The notes under the pieces were generated by a model. It worked only from the letters and a program-made list of their open reading frames with translations. It had not been told where the DNA came from and ran no database searches. A stretch of DNA of 9,202 bases from CAVRQM01 sp964250775 (GTDB lineage Bacteria > Pseudomonadota > Alphaproteobacteria > Acetobacterales > Acetobacteraceae): contig CAXUHK010000151.1 of the NCBI GenBank assembly GCA_964250775.1, forward strand, positions 1 to 9,202. Direction: 5' to 3'. Of this stretch, positions 1-8,055 are shown piece after piece (position 1 is the stretch's first letter; each line of letters begins with the position of its first letter). Made by a program: the position numbers and the translations under genes.

Positions 1-1
1 G

Positions 2-178
2 CTCGGGGCCGAGCGGGCGCGGATCGAGGCCAAGCTGGCCGGCCCCGCGATCTACGCCACTGCCCGCGGCGCTGACATCACCGCGGCGCAGACCCGCCTC
101 GCCGCCATCGCCCGCGAGACCGAGGCGGCCGAGACTTCCTGGCTCGAAGCCGAAGCGGCGCTGGAGGCAGCGGCTTAG
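2..178 (+). CDS. ABC-F family ATPase, C-terminal end (partial)
   Basis: This reading frame is open from the left edge and ends at a TAG at 176-178, giving the last 58 residues of a longer protein. The residues are mostly Ala, Glu and Arg in an amphipathic helical pattern. They show the ending common in ABC-F ATPases of the Uup/YheS type: a 'KLAGPAIYA' segment (compare the family pattern K-L-A-D-P-x-x-Y), then a helix with 'AETSWLEAE' (family pattern A-E-x-x-W-L-x-x-E). ABC-F proteins are soluble, duplicated ATPases that act on the ribosome. The ATPase domains lie outside the window, so the subfamily cannot be fixed. Only five bases separate the stop from the GTG of the LysR gene, so the two may be co-transcribed. 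The call rests on this tail alone. Confidence 0.7.
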   Translation, partial: LGAERARIEAKLAGPAIYATARGADITAAQTRLAAIARETEAAETSWLEAEAALEAAA

Positions 179-183
179 CGACC

Positions 184-1104
184 GTGGCGATGGGCAGCCT
201 GAGCGGCCTCGACCTCAACCTGCTGGCGGTGTTCGACGCCATCGTGCGCGAGCGCAGCCTGACCAAGGCCGGCAAGCGGCTGGGCCTCAGCCAGCCCGCG
301 GTCAGCCACGCGCTCGCCCGCCTGCGTCAGGCCGTGGGCGACGAGCTGCTGGTCCGCGGCCCGGATGGCATGTCGCCTACCTCGCGCGGCGAGCAGCTCG
401 GCCGCGCGGTGCGCGAGGCGTTGGCCGGGCTGCAGGTGGCGCTCGAACCCCAGGCCGCCCGACCGGCGGACATGGCCGGGCAGTTCACCATTGCGGTCGA
501 CGGCTACACCGCGTTCGCCCTGACCAACCGGATCGTTGAGGCGCTGCGCGGGCAGGCGCCCGGCCTCGGCCTGACGGTGGTGCCGAGCGGCACGCGCGAC
601 ATCCTGGACGAGCTGGATGCCGGGCTGATCGACCTGTCGCTGACCCGGCTGCTGGACGGCGGCGAGCGCTTCAAGTGCAGCCGCGTGCTGACCGACCGCT
701 ACGTCGCGGTGATGCGCCGCCAGCACCCGGCGGCGGCGGACGAGCTCACGCTGGAGCGCCTGGCGTCGCTGCGGCATTTGGCCCTCACCTCGACCGGCGA
801 CAGCCTGGCGTTCCTGGAGGCGGCGCTCGGTGCCGCCGGCCTCAACCTCGTCGTGGCGCTCAGCCTGCCGTTCCTGGCCGTTCCGGAAGCGCTCGCGAAC
901 GCCGACCTGGTGGCGGTCCTGCCGGCCCGCGTCGCCGCGCGGCTGCGCCAGGGCGGCGACCTGGTGGCACATGCCCTGCCCTGCGCGGCGCCGGCGATCC
1001 ACCTGACCATGACCTGGCACCGTCGGCGAGACACCCAGGCGGAGCACCAGTGGCTGCGCTCCAGCGTGCGGCGCTGCCTGGCGGCGATCGAGAAGGTGCC
1101 TTGA
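184..1104 (+). CDS. LysR-family transcriptional regulator (NodD/NahR/LinR-like)
   Basis: A protein of 306 residues, the usual LysR length. Residues about 9-70 form the winged helix-turn-helix: 'LDLNLLAVFDAIVRERS', then the recognition segment 'LGLSQPAVSHALARLR', then 'DELLVRGPDGMSPTSRG', an ending typical of the NodD/NahR/LinR group. The rest is the periplasmic-binding-protein-like effector domain, with 'YVAVMRRQHPAA' matching that group's inner strand. Such proteins bind DNA as tetramers and switch on a nearby gene when a small, often aromatic or organic-acid, ligand binds. Translation may start at GTG 184 or ATG 190. Neither has a well-spaced ribosome-binding site: a GGAGG at 163-167 is distant, so coupling to the upstream ABC-F gene is possible. 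It points the same way as oxdC, 104 bp downstream, and the spacer carries a dyad containing T-N11-A. I infer that it regulates oxdC, though LysR genes often control divergent genes instead. Confidence 0.93.
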   Translation: MAMGSLSGLDLNLLAVFDAIVRERSLTKAGKRLGLSQPAVSHALARLRQAVGDELLVRGPDGMSPTSRGEQLGRAVREALAGLQVALEPQAARPADMAGQFTIAVDGYTAFALTNRIVEALRGQAPGLGLTVVPSGTRDILDELDAGLIDLSLTRLLDGGERFKCSRVLTDRYVAVMRRQHPAAADELTLERLASLRHLALTSTGDSLAFLEAALGAAGLNLVVALSLPFLAVPEALANADLVAVLPARVAARLRQGGDLVAHALPCAAPAIHLTMTWHRRRDTQAEHQWLRSSVRRCLAAIEKVP

Positions 1105-1133
1105 CGCGGACGCGGCATTCATCCGGTGCATCG

Positions 1134-1150
1134 GCACGTACACGACGTGC
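1134..1150. promoter_or_regulatory. Inverted repeat GCACGT-N5-ACGTGC upstream of oxdC
   Basis: Two perfect 6-bp arms, GCACGT (1134-1139) and ACGTGC (1145-1150), flank five bases. It lies 30 bp after the LysR stop codon. Its centre (1142) is 27 bp upstream of the centre of the next dyad (1169), and both have a 5-bp spacer. A pair of protein-binding sites is one reading. No T tract follows, which argues against a terminator. Confidence 0.45.
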
Positions 1151-1158
1151 AGTGGCGG

Positions 1159-1179
1159 ACATTGGGGCGGTCCCAATGT
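1159..1179. promoter_or_regulatory. Inverted repeat with T-N11-A core, candidate LysR box before oxdC
   Basis: Perfect 8-bp arms ACATTGGG (1159-1166) and CCCAATGT (1172-1179) flank GCGGT. The centre matches the LysR-type T-N11-A pattern, with T at 1163 and A at 1175 inside interrupted dyad symmetry. The site lies 16 bp before the AGGAGG of oxdC, close enough to be an activation or repression site, and the upstream gene encodes a LysR regulator. As RNA it could also form a hairpin. Only a three-base T run follows, so a strong intrinsic terminator is unlikely. No binding data exist here. Confidence 0.55.
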
Positions 1180-1194
1180 TTCGAGCCATGCAAC

Positions 1195-1200
1195 AGGAGG
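1195..1200 (+). promoter_or_regulatory. Ribosome-binding site that fixes the oxdC start
   Basis: AGGAGG, eight bases before ATG 1209. In-frame ATGs at 1176 and 1188 lie upstream of or beside this site and would add residues ahead of the twin-arginine motif. The spacing decides for 1209. Confidence 0.8.
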
Positions 1201-1208
1201 GACTGCCC

Positions 1209-2465
1209 ATGACGGATTTCTCGCGGCGCAACTTGCTTGCCGCCGGAGCCATGACCGGGGCCATCACCGCCGCCGGCGCCGCCAGCGCCGCTGGGTTCGG
1301 CAACCCGGACGAGCCGCCGCAGGGCAGCGTGAACACCCGGGCCACGCCGCGCAGCGTCATCGACCCGGGGCCGCAGAACCCGGCCATCTCCGGGCAGTTC
1401 CCGGACGTGTTCAGCCCGCCGCCCACCGATGCCGGCGACTTGCCGCTGTTCTGGGCGTCGTTCAACAACGCGCCGAGGCGCATCCAGGCCGGCGGCTGGG
1501 CGCGCCAGGTCACGCAGTCCGACTTCCAGGTCTCCAAGGAGATCGCCGGCGTCAACATGCGCCTCGCGGCCGGCGGCGTGCGGGAGCTGCACTGGCACCA
1601 GGCCGCCGAGTGGGCGTACATGACCTACGGCGCCTGCCGCGTCACCACGCTCGACACCGAGGGCCGCGCCTACGTCGCCGACGTGAAGCAGGGCGACCTC
1701 TGGTACTTCCCAGTCGGCTACCCGCACTCGCTGCAGGGGCTGGGACCGGACGGGGCGGAGTTCATCCTCGCCTTCGACAAGGGCGAGCAATCGGAATACA
1801 ACACGCTGCTGGTCACGGACTGGATCGCCCACACGCCGCCCGACGTGCTGGCGCAGAACTTCAACCTGCCGGCCGAGGCGTTCGGCAAGACCCCGCTGCA
1901 CGACTTGTGGATCTACCAGGGCGAGATGCCCGGCCCGCTCGCCGCCGATCAGAACGCGGTCAAGGGGCCGAACGGCTTGCCGCCGAACCCGTTCACCTTC
2001 TCGCTCGCCAGCGGGCCGGTGACCAAGCAGGCCAAGGGCGGCACGGTGCAGGTCGTCGACAGCCATAACTTCAAGGCCTCGACCACCGTCGCCGCCGCGC
2101 TGGTGACGCTGCGGCCGGGCGGCCTGCGCGAGATGCACTGGCATCCGAACGCCGACGAGTGGCAGTACTACGTCGAGGGATCGGCGCAGATGACCGTGTT
2201 CAACACCGGACCCAAGGCGATCACCAACAACTTCAAGGCCGGCGACATCGGCTACATCAGGCAGAACCACGGCCACTACATCAAGAACGTGGGCGACACC
2301 GACCTCGTGTTCATCGAGATTTTCAGGGCCGACGCGTACAAGGAAATCTCGCTCTCGGATTGGCTGGCGCGCACGCCGCCGGCGATGGTGGCCGCGCACT
2401 TCAACCTGTCGCTCGCGGACATCGCCAAGATCCCGAACGACATCCCCGACGTGCTGCCGCTCTGA
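1209..2465 (+). CDS. oxdC: Tat-exported bicupin oxalate decarboxylase
   Basis: Oxalate decarboxylase converts oxalate plus a proton to formate and CO2 at manganese centres. The 418-residue protein begins with a twin-arginine signal: S5-R6-R7-N8-L9-L10, a hydrophobic stretch, and a likely cleavage after A25-S26-A27, so it should act in the periplasm. Cupin 1 has metal ligands H128, H130, E134 and H173. Cupin 2 has H310, H312, E317 and H356. From memory these align with Bacillus subtilis OxdC H95/H97/E101/H140 and H273/H275/E280/H319. The flexible lid reads S195-E-Y-N-T199, against S-E-N-S-T in OxdC. It keeps the glutamate (E196) that distinguishes decarboxylase from oxidase activity, and E370 matches the second-domain glutamate. 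Mature length fits the family. The gene follows a LysR regulator and two dyads. Ten Ns begin 11 bases after its stop, so its downstream partner is uncertain. Confidence 0.95.
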   Translation: MTDFSRRNLLAAGAMTGAITAAGAASAAGFGNPDEPPQGSVNTRATPRSVIDPGPQNPAISGQFPDVFSPPPTDAGDLPLFWASFNNAPRRIQAGGWARQVTQSDFQVSKEIAGVNMRLAAGGVRELHWHQAAEWAYMTYGACRVTTLDTEGRAYVADVKQGDLWYFPVGYPHSLQGLGPDGAEFILAFDKGEQSEYNTLLVTDWIAHTPPDVLAQNFNLPAEAFGKTPLHDLWIYQGEMPGPLAADQNAVKGPNGLPPNPFTFSLASGPVTKQAKGGTVQVVDSHNFKASTTVAAALVTLRPGGLREMHWHPNADEWQYYVEGSAQMTVFNTGPKAITNNFKAGDIGYIRQNHGHYIKNVGDTDLVFIEIFRADAYKEISLSDWLARTPPAMVAAHFNLSLADIAKIPNDIPDVLPL

Positions 2466-2476
2466 GCCATTCGCGA

Positions 2477-2486
2477 NNNNNNNNNN
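2477..2486. other. Assembly gap (10 N)
   Basis: Ten consecutive undetermined bases, probably a placeholder rather than a measured length. It lies 11 bp after the oxdC stop. Any terminator, promoter or small gene between oxdC and the permease could be missing, and the two flanks might not be contiguous in the genome. Confidence 0.97.
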
Positions 2487-2539
2487 GGGGGCTCTTTTGC
2501 CCTTCGCCCCCCCGTGTGCCTCCCCCGGGGGGGGGGGGG
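2487..2539. repeat. Homopolymer-rich flank of the gap (C7, then C5-G13)
   Basis: Immediately right of the Ns the sequence holds G5 (2487-2491), a C7 run (2507-2513), C5 (2522-2526) and thirteen Gs (2527-2539). GGGGGC at 2487-2492 can pair with GCCCCC starting at 2506. Such runs and hairpins break sequencing and assembly, and nothing else in the window looks like this. The stretch is best read as low-quality or hard-to-sequence DNA. It could also be the remains of a terminator hairpin after oxdC. No gene is supported in it. Confidence 0.7.
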
Positions 2540-2584
2540 CGCCGGCTTGACCAGGACCGCCGCACCCGTCGGACGCTGCCGCAG

Positions 2585-2596
2585 CTCTCTCTCTCT
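2585..2596. repeat. CT dinucleotide repeat (6 units)
   Basis: Six CT units end three bases before the sigma54-like element at 2599. Short dinucleotide tracts can slip in length. I see no direct functional meaning, and it may belong to the same doubtful stretch as the homopolymers. Confidence 0.6.
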
Positions 2597-2598
2597 GC

Positions 2599-2614
2599 TG
2601 GCGTGTAACTTGCA
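2599..2614 (+). promoter_or_regulatory. Sigma54-type (-24/-12) promoter candidate for the APC permease
   Basis: TGGCGTG, four bases, then TTGCA. The general sigma54 consensus is TGGCACG-N4-TTGCW. The invariant GG (2600-2601) and GC (2612-2613) are twelve bases apart, the required spacing. Two of seven bases differ in the -24 block and the -12 block is complete. Transcription would start near 2625, leaving a leader of about 44 bases before ATG 2669. It was found by eye. A sigma54-dependent activator is encoded at 6036-7886, and a second such promoter lies at 8056-8071. Confidence 0.55.
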
Positions 2615-2627
2615 CCTCCACAGGCAA

Positions 2628-2692
2628 GCTGTCCCGCCGGGACCGCAGCCAACATAGGAGTGCGCGGCATGTCGGACCTGCGGCGGGACAGC
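2628..2692 (+). promoter_or_regulatory. 12-bp inverted repeat bracketing the permease ribosome-binding site
   Basis: GCTGTCCCGCCG (2628-2639) and its exact complement CGGCGGGACAGC (2681-2692) lie either side of the Shine-Dalgarno (2655-2660) and ATG (2669). In the mRNA they could form a stem that loops out the start region. The left arm shares bases with a local hairpin, GTCCC-GCC-GGGAC (2631-2643), so the two structures exclude each other. Translational control is a hypothesis. GC richness raises the chance of accidental pairing. Confidence 0.35.
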
Positions 2693-4069
2693 CTTTCGTT
2701 TCCGGAGGCGCTGGGCCAATCGGTCGCCAACGTCTCGCCGACCTTCACGCCGGCGCTGGCCATTTCGGTCGTCGCCGGCCTGGCCGGCACCGCGTCCTGG
2801 CTGGTCTACCTGTTCGCGACGGTGGCGCTGGTCATCGTCGGCATCAACGTGAGCAAGCTCGCCGCCCGCATTCCCTCCGCCGGGTCGTTCTTCATCTACG
2901 TCGCCCGCAGCATCGGCCCGTCCTGGGGCCTGCTGTCCGGATGGGCGATGCTGCTCGCCTACATCGCGACCGCCATGTCGCTGACCGTGGCCACGTCGAT
3001 CTTCCTCAAGACGCTGCTGGCGGCGCTCGGCATCGGCGTCCCGCTGCCGAACGTGCTGCTGTATTTCCTGATCTCGACGCTGATCTTCGTGCTGGCGTAC
3101 CGCGACATGCGGATGTCCTCGCGCCTCGGGCTCACGCTCGAAGCCATTTCCATGGCCGCGATCCTGGCAGTGTGCGTCGTCACCTGGGGGCATTACGGCT
3201 TCGCGGTCGACGCCAAGCAGACCCACCTCGCCGGCGCCGACTTGAAGAACGTCGGCCAGGCCTGCGTGTTCGCGATCTTCTCCTACGTGGGTTTCGAGAG
3301 CGCCTCCACGCTGGGCCAGGAGACGCGCAACCCGCGCACCTCGATCCCGCGCGCCGTCATCCTGACGCCGATCGTGGCCGGGCTGTTCTTCATGTTCACC
3401 ACCTACGTCATCACGCTGGGCTTCGGCGACGACGCGGCGAAGCTCGGCGCCAGCGGCACGCCGCTGTCCGACATCACCACCCACATCTCGGTGCTGGCCA
3501 CGGTGCTGGTCTATGTGGGCGCCGCGATCAGCGCCTTCGCCTGCGCGCTGGCCTCGCTCAACGCATTCAGCCGGATGCTGTTCTCGCTCGGCCGCTACCA
3601 GTTCCTGCACCGCACGATGGGATTGGTGCACAGCGGGCGGCAGACGCCGTACACCGCCCTGCTGGTTGGCGCCGTGCTCAACTTCGGCGTGCTGGCCGCC
3701 TTCGCCGGGCAGGCGGAGAGCGACCTGGTCGGCTATTACGGCACCGTCGCCACGTTCGGCTTCATCTTCGTCTACCTGCTCTGCTCGATCTGCGCCCCGA
3801 TCCTGATGCGCAAGATGGATACCGTCTCGGCGTTGGACTGGTTCCTGGGCGGGCTCGGCGCGCTGCTGATGGTGGTGGCCTTGGTCGGCAGCGTCTATCC
3901 GGTGCCCGACTACCCGAACAACGTCTGGCCGTACCTGTTCATCGCCTACATGCTGGTGGGGCTGGCGTGGTTCTTCGTGCTCAAGGCGCGGGTGCCGCAG
4001 ACCCTGCTGGGCATCGAGCACGACCTGGAGACGGTGCAAATCCCGCATTACGGCAAGATCGAGATTTGA
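2669..4069 (+). CDS. APC-superfamily permease (amino acid/amine-type transporter)
   Basis: A 466-residue, strongly hydrophobic protein with about twelve predicted membrane spans, normal for amino acid-polyamine-organocation transporters. Residues 24-66 cover the broken first helix and second helix ('AGLAGTASW', then 'GINVSKLAARIPSAGS', the equivalent of the family's R-x-P-x-x-G segment). F204-S-Y-V-G-F-E210, followed by 'QETRNPRTSIPRA', is the family signature in the region of helix 6 and the loop after it. It would sit in the inner membrane and carry an amino acid, amine or related small molecule by proton or solute coupling. The substrate cannot be read from sequence. ATG 2669 is chosen because a TAGGAG (2655-2660) sits eight bases upstream; the in-frame GTG at 2660 overlaps that site. 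A sigma54-like promoter precedes it. It ends 13 bp from the convergent hpxZ stop, with no terminator visible between them. Its link to oxdC crosses the assembly gap. Confidence 0.92.
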   Translation: MSDLRRDSLSFPEALGQSVANVSPTFTPALAISVVAGLAGTASWLVYLFATVALVIVGINVSKLAARIPSAGSFFIYVARSIGPSWGLLSGWAMLLAYIATAMSLTVATSIFLKTLLAALGIGVPLPNVLLYFLISTLIFVLAYRDMRMSSRLGLTLEAISMAAILAVCVVTWGHYGFAVDAKQTHLAGADLKNVGQACVFAIFSYVGFESASTLGQETRNPRTSIPRAVILTPIVAGLFFMFTTYVITLGFGDDAAKLGASGTPLSDITTHISVLATVLVYVGAAISAFACALASLNAFSRMLFSLGRYQFLHRTMGLVHSGRQTPYTALLVGAVLNFGVLAAFAGQAESDLVGYYGTVATFGFIFVYLLCSICAPILMRKMDTVSALDWFLGGLGALLMVVALVGSVYPVPDYPNNVWPYLFIAYMLVGLAWFFVLKARVPQTLLGIEHDLETVQIPHYGKIEI

Positions 4070-4082
4070 CCGGCCGCCTTGG

Positions 4083-4463
4083 TCAAGCTTCGATCAGGCT
4101 CACATGCGCGGCGACGATGCGCCAGCCCTCGGGGAAGCGCACCCAGGTCTGCATCTGGCGGCCGGTCTTGCCGGGCGCCGTGTCGCGATGGAACAGCGTG
4201 GAGGCGACCGCGAGGTCGCGGCCATAGGTCGTGACGACGGTGCGCGAAGTGGTCCGCGCCAGGCCGGACGCGGCGCGGCCACCGCGGAACGCCGCGATCT
4301 CGTCGTAGCCGTACAGGTTCTCGGCGATGCCGTAGCGGATCGTCTCGGGTGCGTCGCGGAACAGCGCGTTCAGCGTGGCGACGTCGTTGCCGACCAGCGC
4401 CGCCTCGTAGCGCGCGAAGGCGGCCTCCACCTCGGCCTTGACGTGGGGCAGGTCGCTTTCCAT
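4083..4463 (-). CDS. hpxZ: HpxZ/AtzH-like NTF2-fold protein
   Basis: A 126-residue protein of the AtzH-like family (formerly DUF3225), related to SnoaL/NTF2 folds. The full-length pattern fits: 'AFARYEAALVGNDVATLNALF', then 'TIRYGIAENLYGYDEIAAFRGGR', then 'GRQMQTWVRFPEGWRIVAAHVSLIEA'. AtzH is described as a decarboxylating amidohydrolase on 1,3-dicarboxyurea. As I recall, Tyr22 and Arg46 matter there; Y19 and R43 here have the same 24-residue spacing. HpxZ is the homologue in oxalurate utilisation, and its exact reaction is less clear. The start is ATG 4463, whose A is also the last base of the upstream amidase TGA (TGATG), so translation is coupled. A GTG at 4466 is a weaker alternative. It is the last gene of the minus-strand operon. 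AtzH or HpxZ function cannot be chosen from sequence alone. Confidence 0.85.
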   Translation of the reverse strand: MESDLPHVKAEVEAAFARYEAALVGNDVATLNALFRDAPETIRYGIAENLYGYDEIAAFRGGRAASGLARTTSRTVVTTYGRDLAVASTLFHRDTAPGKTGRQMQTWVRFPEGWRIVAAHVSLIEA

Positions 4464-5860
4464 CACGCCGGCGGGCGCGGCGCGCGGACCGGGCCGCGCG
4501 CCTCCAGCGCCGCGGCGGCGCGCAACGCCAAATCTTCCCGCCATGGCGCGCAAACGAGCTGCACGCCGATCGGCAAGCCCGGCAGCGGCACCGGCACGCT
4601 CACCACGGGCAGGCCGATGAACGAGATCGGCTGCGTGTAGACGCCGATGTTGGGACGCAGCGGTACCATCTCGCCGTCCAGCATGAACTCCTGCTGCCCG
4701 ATCAGCGGTGCGGTGCAGGGCGTCGCCGGGGCCACCAGCAGGTCGATGCCGTCGAACGCGCGCAGCACCGCGGCGCGATACCCGCGGCGCACCCGCTGCG
4801 CCGGCGCCACCAGGGGGGCGGGCAGCAACGCGCCGGCGATCCGCGGGTCGCGCACCGCCGGGTCGAACTGGTCGGCTTGGCCGCGCAGCCGCGCCAGATG
4901 CAGGGCGGCGCCTTCCGCCGCGGTGATGACGTAGGCAGCCGAGCGGGCGCGCCCCGTCTCCGGCAACTCGACGTCACGCAACGCGGTTCCGGTCTCCGCC
5001 GCCAGGCCAGCGGCCACGCGCGCCACCGCGTCGCGCGCCTCGGCGGTGAGCCCGCGCGCGAAGTGCCCGCCAGCGACGCCCACGCGCAGGCCGCGCACGC
5101 CTTCGCGCAGCCTGGGCAGCGTCGGCTCGACGGGTCGCCCGGCGCAGGCTGGGTCGGTCGCGTCCGGTCCTTGCATGGCGTCGTAGGCCAGCGCCAGGTC
5201 CGTGGCGTTGCGGGCGAGCGGTCCCAGGTGGTCGAGGCTGGCGACGAACGGGAACGTGCCGGCCCGGCTCAGCCGGCCATAGGTCGGCTTCAGCCCGAAC
5301 AGGCCGCAGAACGAGGCCGGCACCCGGATCGAGCCGTTGGTGTCCGAGCCCAGCGCCAGCGGCACCAGCCCGCCCGCCACCGCGCCGGCCGAGCCGCCGG
5401 ACGACCCGCCGGTCATGCGCGCCGTGTCTTGCGGGTTGCGCGACGGCCCGTCGTGCAGGTTCTCGCCGGTGAAGTCGTAGGCGTACTCGCCCATGTTGAG
5501 CGCGCCCACCAGCACGCCGCCGGCTCGCTCCAGGCGCGTGACCAGCGCCGCGTCCGCCGTCGCGGCCGGGTTGGCGCGGTTGATGCGCGAGCCGGCGCGG
5601 GTGACGACGCCCTTGAGGTCGAACAGGTGCTTGCCCGCGACCGGCCCCCCGGCGAGTGGCCCGGCCGGCCGGCCGGCGGCCACATCGGCGTCGATCGCGG
5701 CGGCGCGGGCCACCGCGCGCTCGGCCATGACCGTGGTGAAGGCGTTCAGCGCCACGCCGCCGGCGATCCGCGCCAATGCCGCGTCGACCACGCCGCGGGC
5801 GCTGCGGCTGCGTCGCGTCACGGCGGCGGCGATCCCGGCGGCACCGTCCCATTCCGTCAA
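4463..5860 (-). CDS. atzE: AtzE/HpxY-family amidase (amidase-signature hydrolase)
   Basis: An amidase-signature enzyme of 465 residues, close to AtzE length. AtzE with its small partner AtzG hydrolyses 1-carboxybiuret in cyanuric acid breakdown; HpxY is the homologue in oxalurate catabolism. The Ser-cisSer-Lys triad is visible as K77 (in 'VAGKHLFDLKG'), S153 (in 'MTGGSSGGSAG') and S177 (in 'GSDTNGSIRVP'), with the family's 24-residue spacing between the serines. The frame stays open upstream to 6016 but there overlaps AtzG and has no family similarity. Homology begins at 'MTEWDGAAGIAAAV', so I place the start at TTG 5860, overlapping the AtzG stop as TTGA. TTG is rare, and no good ribosome-binding site is visible, so coupling to AtzG is likely. 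The lysine context GKH is unusual, since most relatives have VK followed by D or N. Substrate is unassigned. Confidence 0.9.
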   Translation of the reverse strand: MTEWDGAAGIAAAVTRRSRSARGVVDAALARIAGGVALNAFTTVMAERAVARAAAIDADVAAGRPAGPLAGGPVAGKHLFDLKGVVTRAGSRINRANPAATADAALVTRLERAGGVLVGALNMGEYAYDFTGENLHDGPSRNPQDTARMTGGSSGGSAGAVAGGLVPLALGSDTNGSIRVPASFCGLFGLKPTYGRLSRAGTFPFVASLDHLGPLARNATDLALAYDAMQGPDATDPACAGRPVEPTLPRLREGVRGLRVGVAGGHFARGLTAEARDAVARVAAGLAAETGTALRDVELPETGRARSAAYVITAAEGAALHLARLRGQADQFDPAVRDPRIAGALLPAPLVAPAQRVRRGYRAAVLRAFDGIDLLVAPATPCTAPLIGQQEFMLDGEMVPLRPNIGVYTQPISFIGLPVVSVPVPLPGLPIGVQLVCAPWREDLALRAAAALEARGPVRAPRPPA

Positions 5861-6035
5861 GCGGAGAACACCGGCGCCGGCTCCGCGTCGTCGGGCAACG
5901 GGAAGTCGAGCACCACGGCGCCGTGCCGCAGGCACACCGCCAGATGCCCGAGGATCGCCGCCCGCCAGGCCGGCGCGACCGTGAGCCCCACCGCCGCCGC
6001 CTCGGCGTCGAGCCATTCCTCATGGCCCGGCCAGC

Positions 6036-6039
<4 letters not shown>
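5857..6039 (-). CDS. atzG: AtzG/HpxX-like small amidase subunit (DUF4089)
   Basis: A 60-residue acidic protein resembling AtzG and HpxX: 'EEWLDAEAAAVGLTVAPAWR' at residues 7-26, a helix, and the ending 'PLPDDAEPAPVF', which matches the typical acidic, A-P-V-F tail. AtzG resembles GatC and forms a complex with the amidase AtzE that is needed for its activity and stability. Here it lies directly upstream of the amidase, as in atzGE and hpxXY clusters. It starts at GTG 6039, overlapping the TGA of the sigma54 activator (GTGA), and its own TGA overlaps the TTG start of the amidase (TTGA). The two 4-base overlaps imply translational coupling and fixed stoichiometry. Short-protein similarity is limited evidence, but order, size and tail agree. 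Confidence 0.85.
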
Positions 6040-7886
<1,847 letters not shown>

Positions 7887-7889
7887 CTT

Positions 7890-7895
7890 CCTCCT
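7890..7895 (-). promoter_or_regulatory. Ribosome-binding site of the sigma54 activator
   Basis: AGGAGG on the minus strand, three bases before ATG 7886. The spacing is shorter than usual. No other in-frame start codon lies near it, so it supports 7886 over the longer frame opening at 8021. Confidence 0.6.
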
Positions 7896-7961
7896 GCGCG
7901 GGTCCGTGCCCGAAAGACAAAGCCTAACGCAGTTCCCGCCGCTGGCGCCATCCCGTTGCGC

Positions 7962-7982
7962 GGTGTTCCGAAACGCAACACC
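7962..7982. promoter_or_regulatory. 21-bp near-perfect palindrome, candidate activator site (UAS1)
   Basis: Arms GGTGTTCCG (7962-7970) and CGCAACACC (7974-7982) flank AAA, with eight of nine pairs matching. The core has the TGT...ACA form often reported for AcoR-type activators. Its centre is 85 bp upstream of the -24 GG at 8057, a normal enhancer distance for sigma54 promoters, and it lies in the divergent space beside the activator gene. A second TGTTCCG begins exactly 21 bp further on (7985), two helical turns away. Binding is inferred. Confidence 0.6.
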
Positions 7983-7994
7983 CGTGTTCCGCCG

Positions 7995-8010
7995 GCTGTT
8001 CAGGAACGGC
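7995..8010. promoter_or_regulatory. Second dyad, candidate activator site (UAS2)
   Basis: GCTGTTC (7995-8001) and GAACGGC (8004-8010) flank AG, with six of seven pairs matching. It shares the TGTTC half-site with UAS1 but has different spacing, so it is a weaker candidate. It lies between UAS1 and the sigma54 promoter. Confidence 0.4.
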
Positions 8011-8055
8011 GCGTGGCGCATCGCCTGTCATGAACGGTTTCAATTGGTTGCCCTG

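Noticed and set aside
1159..1179. Intrinsic terminator after the LysR gene
   Set aside because: The dyad is strong but is followed by only three Ts, and its T-N11-A centre and position suit an operator better.
675..1208. Long N-terminal extension of the oxdC frame
   Set aside because: It overlaps the LysR gene in another frame and would bury the Tat signal. AGGAGG at 1195-1200 fixes ATG 1209.
1119..2627. 502-residue minus-strand frame opposite oxdC
   Set aside because: It is the antisense shadow of the bicupin gene, crosses the Ns, and shows no recognisable domain.
2276..4048. 590-residue minus-strand open frame opposite the permease
   Set aside because: It crosses the N run and reads as low-complexity Arg/Gln/His/Asp, the antisense of a GC-rich gene. 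The plus-strand permease has family motifs and a ribosome-binding site.
4070..4082. Bidirectional terminator between permease and hpxZ
   Set aside because: Only 13 bases separate the convergent stops, with no inverted repeat or T tract.
7971..7990. Sigma54 promoter facing the activator gene
   Set aside because: GCAACACCCGTGTTCC looks similar on the minus strand, but the position needed for GG reads AA, so the invariant bases are absent.
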